Positions 6,749 through 9,896 of a stretch of DNA of 9,896 nucleotides are shown in pieces (position 1 is the first letter of the stretch; each line of letters opens with the position of its first letter). Both the position numbers and the translations under genes were made by a program. The notes beneath the pieces were generated by a model that did not search any database, had not been told where the DNA came from, and saw nothing but the letters and a program-made list of their open reading frames with translations. The DNA comes from Gammaproteobacteria bacterium (GTDB taxonomy: Bacteria; Pseudomonadota; Gammaproteobacteria; Pseudomonadales; Azotimanducaceae): contig JAPUFN010000068.1 of the NCBI GenBank assembly GCA_027293665.1, positions 1 to 9,896 of the forward strand, given 5' to 3'.

Positions 6749-6768
6749 GCTCCCGGCTAGCCGGGAGC
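6749..6768. terminator. Perfect palindrome after ptsO, possible transcription end or attenuator
   Basis: GCTCCCGGCTAGCCGGGAGC is a perfect 20-base palindrome, able to fold as an 8-base-pair GC-rich stem with a CTAG loop. It begins 16 bases after the ptsO stop and lies 60 bases before mgtE. No T-run follows (the next bases are GCTGGCGG), so it does not meet the usual intrinsic-terminator rule. It could instead protect the 3' end of the upstream mRNA, pause polymerase, or bind a dimeric regulator. Confidence 0.5.
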
Positions 6769-6828
6769 GCTGGCGGTGCTCAACACAACTGGTTACCCTG
6801 CCCTGCGACAAAATTCGGTGCGTACCCC

Positions 6829-8166
6829 ATGCGGTTCCAGGAGCAACTCAGCGAAGTCATTCGATCCTACGGCAGCGGCAGTCTCGACGAGACGCGGGTA
6901 CTGCTCGAATCGCTGCGGCCCCCGGAAATAGCCAATCTGCTGGAATCGACTCCGCCGAAGGTGCGCCAGGTCATCTGGCGTCTGTTGGACGAAGAAGAAG
7001 AAAACAAGATCCTGCAGCATCTTCACGAAGACGTTCTGAACGAGTTCGTGGAATCGATGAAAACCGAGCAGTTGGCGGCCGCAGCTGACGACCTCGATAC
7101 GGATGACTTCGCCGACATTCTGCAACAGCTGCCACGGACGATTTCCGACGAAGTCCTGGCAATGCTCGATGCCAGTGACCGTGCACGCCTGGAAGCGGTG
7201 CTGTCTTACCCCGAGGACACCGCCGGTGGTCTGATGAACACCGATACCATCACCGTACGGCCGCGCCACGCAATCGAAATCGTCCTGCGCTATCTACGCC
7301 TGCGCAAAGAATTACCGCGCACGACCGATGCTCTCATCGTGGTCAACAGCCGTGAAGAGTACGTGGGCCTGCTGCCGGTTGCGAAACTGTTGACGGCTGA
7401 TCCGTCGGTGACCGTGCGCGAGGTGATGGACTCGGAAGCAGAAGTGATCGCCGTGGATCTGCCGGACACTGATGTCGCCCGGATATTTTCAGAGCACGAT
7501 CTGATCTCCGCACCCGTGGTCGATGCAGCAGGCAAACTGCTAGGCAGGATCACCATTGACGATGTCGTGGACGTCATCATCGAAGATGCGGATGAGGCTG
7601 TTCTTGCGAGAGCTGGCCTTGATCTCGAGGAAGACACATTCGCGCCAATCTTAAAATCTGCGAGACGCAGAGCTGTGTGGCTGAGTATCAATCTGGCGAC
7701 CGCTTTCCTTGCCGCGGCGGTCATCAACATCTTCGAAGAGACGATCGCGAAGGTCGTCGCACTCGCCGTGCTGATGCCGATCGTTGCCAGCATGGGGGGA
7801 ATCGCCGGAACCCAGACGCTCACGCTCGTGATACGCGGCATCGCGGTAGGTCAGATCGGCCGCGCCAACCTGCCTTACCTGGTCAACCGTGAATTCGTGG
7901 TCGCCATTCTCAACGGTCTGTTGCTTGCCAGCCTCGTTGCTGTCGTCGCCGCGATTGCATTTGATGACGTAATCCTGGGGGGCGTCATTGCGCTGGCAAT
8001 GATCATCAATCTCATGGTCGCTGCGATCTCGGGTAGCCTGCTGCCAAGTATTCTAGTTGCAATGCGCATAGATCCTGCTATCGCCGGTGGCGTCGTGCTC
8101 ACGACGATCACCGACGTAACGGGATTTTTCGTTTTTCTGGGTCTGGCAACCTGGGCTTACGCCTGA
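6829..8166 (+). CDS. mgtE: Magnesium transporter MgtE
   Basis: Homodimeric inner-membrane Mg2+ channel/transporter gated by its cytoplasmic Mg2+-sensing domains. The 445-residue product has an N-terminal acidic helical MgtE-N domain (about 1-130), with the SYPEDTAGGLM linker at 126-136 leading into two CBS domains (about 137-255), then five membrane helices (about 283-445). Conserved pore-domain features are MPIVASMGG (316-324), GTQTLTLVIRG (327-337) and the last-helix TDVTGFFVFLGLA (428-440), whose Asp429 corresponds to the pore Asp432 of Thermus MgtE. The position after MGG is Ile325, where Asn is common in the wider family. The gene lies 96 bases after ptsO, with no clear Shine-Dalgarno and no room for a full Mg2+ riboswitch. 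Specificity for Mg2+ is inferred from the family; related members also move Co2+. Confidence 0.95.
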   Translation: MRFQEQLSEVIRSYGSGSLDETRVLLESLRPPEIANLLESTPPKVRQVIWRLLDEEEENKILQHLHEDVLNEFVESMKTEQLAAAADDLDTDDFADILQQLPRTISDEVLAMLDASDRARLEAVLSYPEDTAGGLMNTDTITVRPRHAIEIVLRYLRLRKELPRTTDALIVVNSREEYVGLLPVAKLLTADPSVTVREVMDSEAEVIAVDLPDTDVARIFSEHDLISAPVVDAAGKLLGRITIDDVVDVIIEDADEAVLARAGLDLEEDTFAPILKSARRRAVWLSINLATAFLAAAVINIFEETIAKVVALAVLMPIVASMGGIAGTQTLTLVIRGIAVGQIGRANLPYLVNREFVVAILNGLLLASLVAVVAAIAFDDVILGGVIALAMIINLMVAAISGSLLPSILVAMRIDPAIAGGVVLTTITDVTGFFVFLGLATWAYA

Positions 8167-8183
8167 AACGCAGCCACTCAGCT

Positions 8184-8203
8184 GCCGGCGTCTATTCGCC
8201 GGC
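8184..8203. terminator. Hairpin at the mgtE/pmbA convergent junction
   Basis: GCCGGCG (8184-8190), loop TCTATT, and CGCCGGC (8197-8203) form a perfect 7-base-pair GC stem in the 25-base gap between two convergent genes. It overlaps the last codons and stop of pmbA. It could act for transcripts from both sides, but there is no T-run on either strand, so termination is inferred from position. Confidence 0.45.
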
Positions 8204-9538
8204 CAGCATCATGTTGCCGATCAGTACCGAGGGTGTGCGAATGTTGCCGCGGCGGTCCACGTCATCGCCGATGCAGACGATGTCTTTGAAAATCTCTTTG
8301 AGATTGCCGGCAATGGTGATCTCGTCCACCGGATAGGCCAGCTCTCCATTTTCGATCCAGAAGCCGGAGGCGCCGCGTGAATAGTCACCCGTGACTGCAT
8401 TCACACCCTGCCCCATGAGGTCCGTCACCATCAGTCCCCGATCCATTTCCTTGCAGAGTTGCGCCGCCGGATGTGTTTTTCCCGTCAGACTCAAGTTGAA
8501 GACCCCACCCGCGTTGCCGGTAGATTCCATTCCCAGCTTGCGGCCCGAGTAGGTCGACAGCACATAGTTCTCGACGACGCCATCAGTGACAAACGCTTTG
8601 GCTTGTGTCGCCACCCCGTCGCCGTCAAAGCCCGCACTACCGAGTTGCTGTGGGAGATGGGGATCTTCAGCAAGCCCGATATGCTCAGCCGCAATCGTCG
8701 TACCGAGTGAGTCGAGCAGAAATGAAGCTTTGCGGTACAGCGCGCCGCCGCTGATCGCTCCCAGCAGATGACCGATGAGACCACCTGCGGCCTGCGGACT
8801 GAAGAGAATCGGGAAGCGGCCAGTTGCCACCCGTCTGGGAGCCAGCCGCGCCACGGTGCGCCTGCCGGCCTCGGCGCCGACTGCCGCGGCTGATTCCATG
8901 GCGCCAGGATCGCGCGCCACCGTGTACCAGTAGTCACGTTGCATCCCGTTGTCATCGCGCGCAATCAGCACGCAACTCATGCCATGTCGGGTGCCAACGT
9001 AGCTGCCGATGAACCCGAGGCTGTTACCGTAAACCCGACACGATTGCTGCGAGGTCACCTGAGCGCCATCGGAACTGGTGATACGAGAATCTTCTTCGAG
9101 ACCGGCGGCCTCACATTCCTTCGCAAGCTCTTCCGCCGCAACCGGATCCATATTCCAGGGATGGTAGAGGTCCAGAGGTGGCAGCACCTCGGGCATTCTG
9201 CTGATATCGGCAAGACCGTTGCACGGATCTTCCTGCGTGTGCTTGGCAATATTTGCCGCAGCGGAAACGGTTTCCTGGATAGCCTGCGAGCTGCTGTCGG
9301 ACGTGCTCGCCATACCTTTGCGCTTGCCGTAGTACAGCGTGATGCCGAAGCCCCGGTCGTGATTGAATTCGACGGTCTCGAGCTCGCCCAGCCTCACCGT
9401 CACTCCGAGACCCACATCTTCGCTGACGGACACCTCTGCGGCATCGGCGCCCTGCCGGCGGGCTTCGCCGAGAATGTCATCGACCAGATTTTTCAATCGA
9501 TCTTCGCTATCGCGAAGCTCCAGGGTCGGTTGCGTCAT
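8192..9538 (-). CDS. pmbA: Metalloprotease subunit PmbA/TldE
   Basis: PmbA (TldE) is the partner of TldD in a cytoplasmic heteromeric metalloprotease that degrades unfolded peptides, matures microcin B17 and degrades the CcdA antitoxin in E. coli. The 448-residue product matches the usual length (E. coli 450). The N-terminal peptidase U62 domain contains ADAAEVSVSEDVGLGVTVR (31-49). The C-terminal domain has SAGFDGDGVAT (301-311), NYVLSTYSGRKLGMESTGNA (324-343) and the hallmark GDYSRGASGFWIENGE (384-399). No HExxxH zinc motif is present, which identifies it as the TldE rather than the TldD subunit. tldD is not in the window. It converges with mgtE and diverges from darP, an arrangement also seen for pmbA/yjgA in E. 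coli. Confidence 0.96.
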   Translation of the reverse strand: MTQPTLELRDSEDRLKNLVDDILGEARRQGADAAEVSVSEDVGLGVTVRLGELETVEFNHDRGFGITLYYGKRKGMASTSDSSSQAIQETVSAAANIAKHTQEDPCNGLADISRMPEVLPPLDLYHPWNMDPVAAEELAKECEAAGLEEDSRITSSDGAQVTSQQSCRVYGNSLGFIGSYVGTRHGMSCVLIARDDNGMQRDYWYTVARDPGAMESAAAVGAEAGRRTVARLAPRRVATGRFPILFSPQAAGGLIGHLLGAISGGALYRKASFLLDSLGTTIAAEHIGLAEDPHLPQQLGSAGFDGDGVATQAKAFVTDGVVENYVLSTYSGRKLGMESTGNAGGVFNLSLTGKTHPAAQLCKEMDRGLMVTDLMGQGVNAVTGDYSRGASGFWIENGELAYPVDEITIAGNLKEIFKDIVCIGDDVDRRGNIRTPSVLIGNMMLAGE

Positions 9539-9574
9539 AATGGTTCCATTGTTGTTGCAGAGTCAGTCCGGCAC

Positions 9575-9896
9575 ATGGCGGATTTCGAGGTCAGTAAATC
9601 TGAGCGTAAACGCCAGGCAAACGAGCTGCAAAAGCTCGGTCTCAGACTTGCTGGACTGAATTCCCGCCAGCTCGCAGAGGTTGACCTGCCCGATACGGTC
9701 CGCCAGGCCGTCGCCGACTATCAGCGCTTTGCTTCTCGTGAGGCAAAGCGGCGCCAGCTGCAGTTCATCGGCAAGCTGATGCGCCGTATCGACAGCGAAC
9801 CCATCAGCGCCCTGCTCGATGAGTTCGACGGCACGTCCGCAGCGGCACAATACCAGTTCAACCAGCTCGAGCGCTGGCGCGACCGGCTGATTGACG
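9575..9896 (+). CDS. darP: Ribosome biogenesis factor DarP/YjgA, N-terminal part (3' end outside window)
   Basis: DarP (YjgA, DUF615) associates with late pre-50S particles and aids large-subunit assembly. The frame starts with ATG at 9575 and runs off the right edge after 107 codons, a little over half of the usual length of about 180. Family features visible: VSKSERKRQANELQKLG at 6-22, EAKRRQLQFIGKLMRRID at 56-73 and the QLERWRDRLID segment at the edge, each closely matching the E. coli protein. The acidic leader present before VSKS in E. coli is shorter here. Upstream codons are also open, so a slightly longer N-terminus is possible. It lies head to head with pmbA, 36 bases between start codons. 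Confidence 0.93.
   Translation, partial: MADFEVSKSERKRQANELQKLGLRLAGLNSRQLAEVDLPDTVRQAVADYQRFASREAKRRQLQFIGKLMRRIDSEPISALLDEFDGTSAAAQYQFNQLERWRDRLID

Noticed and set aside
6733..6828. Mg2+ riboswitch (M-box type) before mgtE
   Set aside because: The 96-base gap is too short for a full M-box and shows only one palindrome, with no multi-helix arrangement or terminator.
7290..7841. Minus-strand open frame (183 codons) opposite mgtE
   Set aside because: Ser/Thr/Ala-rich product typical of the antisense of a GC-rich gene; mgtE CBS and membrane motifs occupy the other strand.
8491..8964. Second minus-strand frame (157 codons) inside pmbA
   Set aside because: It is in another frame of the same strand as pmbA, whose own reading matches the TldE family throughout.
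9541..9575. Sigma-54 -24/-12 promoter near pmbA/darP (a GGCAC is present at 9570-9574)
   Set aside because: No GC-containing -12 element follows at the required spacing.

Overview
The window is a piece of a gammaproteobacterial chromosome, moderately GC-rich, and almost all of it is ordinary core genome. It holds the conserved lipopolysaccharide-export / sigma-54 / nitrogen-PTS block: caxA (yrbG), kdsC, lptC, lptA, lptB, rpoN, hpf, ptsN, rapZ, ptsO, followed by mgtE. After these come a minus-strand pmbA (tldE) and a plus-strand darP (yjgA) that starts divergently from it. This gene set, with outer-membrane LPS export, full-length sigma-54 and RapZ, points to a non-enteric gammaproteobacterium. 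Genus cannot be settled from the sequence alone. I saw no mobile element, CRISPR array, tRNA, rRNA or phage gene.

Layout: positions 1-612 are the C-terminal part of a calcium/sodium antiporter whose start lies left of the window. A 123-base gap follows, with three hairpins packed into 78 bases and no kdsD, the gene often found between yrbG and kdsC. From kdsC (about 736) to ptsO (6732) the nine plus-strand genes are tightly packed. There are ATGA overlaps at kdsC/lptC and ptsN/rapZ and most other gaps are under 40 bases. Only the rpoN-hpf gap (108 bases) is longer, and it contains iterated GACGC units and a strong ribosome binding site. A perfect 20-base palindrome separates ptsO from mgtE (6829-8166). 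mgtE and pmbA converge, with a hairpin at the junction. pmbA and darP are separated by only 36 bases between start codons.

How the genes work together: KdsC makes free Kdo for the LPS inner core. LptB (ATPase), LptC (inner-membrane bitopic protein) and LptA (periplasmic bridge) are parts of the machine that moves finished LPS to the outer membrane. RpoN is the sigma-54 factor; HPF puts ribosomes into hibernation. PtsN and PtsO are the output and carrier proteins of the nitrogen PTS, and RapZ is the nucleotide-binding regulator that in enterics controls amino-sugar synthesis, the entry point to cell-envelope precursors. MgtE imports magnesium. PmbA is half of the TldD/TldE protease, and DarP is a large-subunit ribosome assembly factor.

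I found no strong case for a new biological system. The points most worth a second look are the structured caxA-kdsC spacer with the missing kdsD, a RapZ without the basic RNA-binding tail known from E. coli, the GACGC repeats before hpf, and the palindrome before mgtE.
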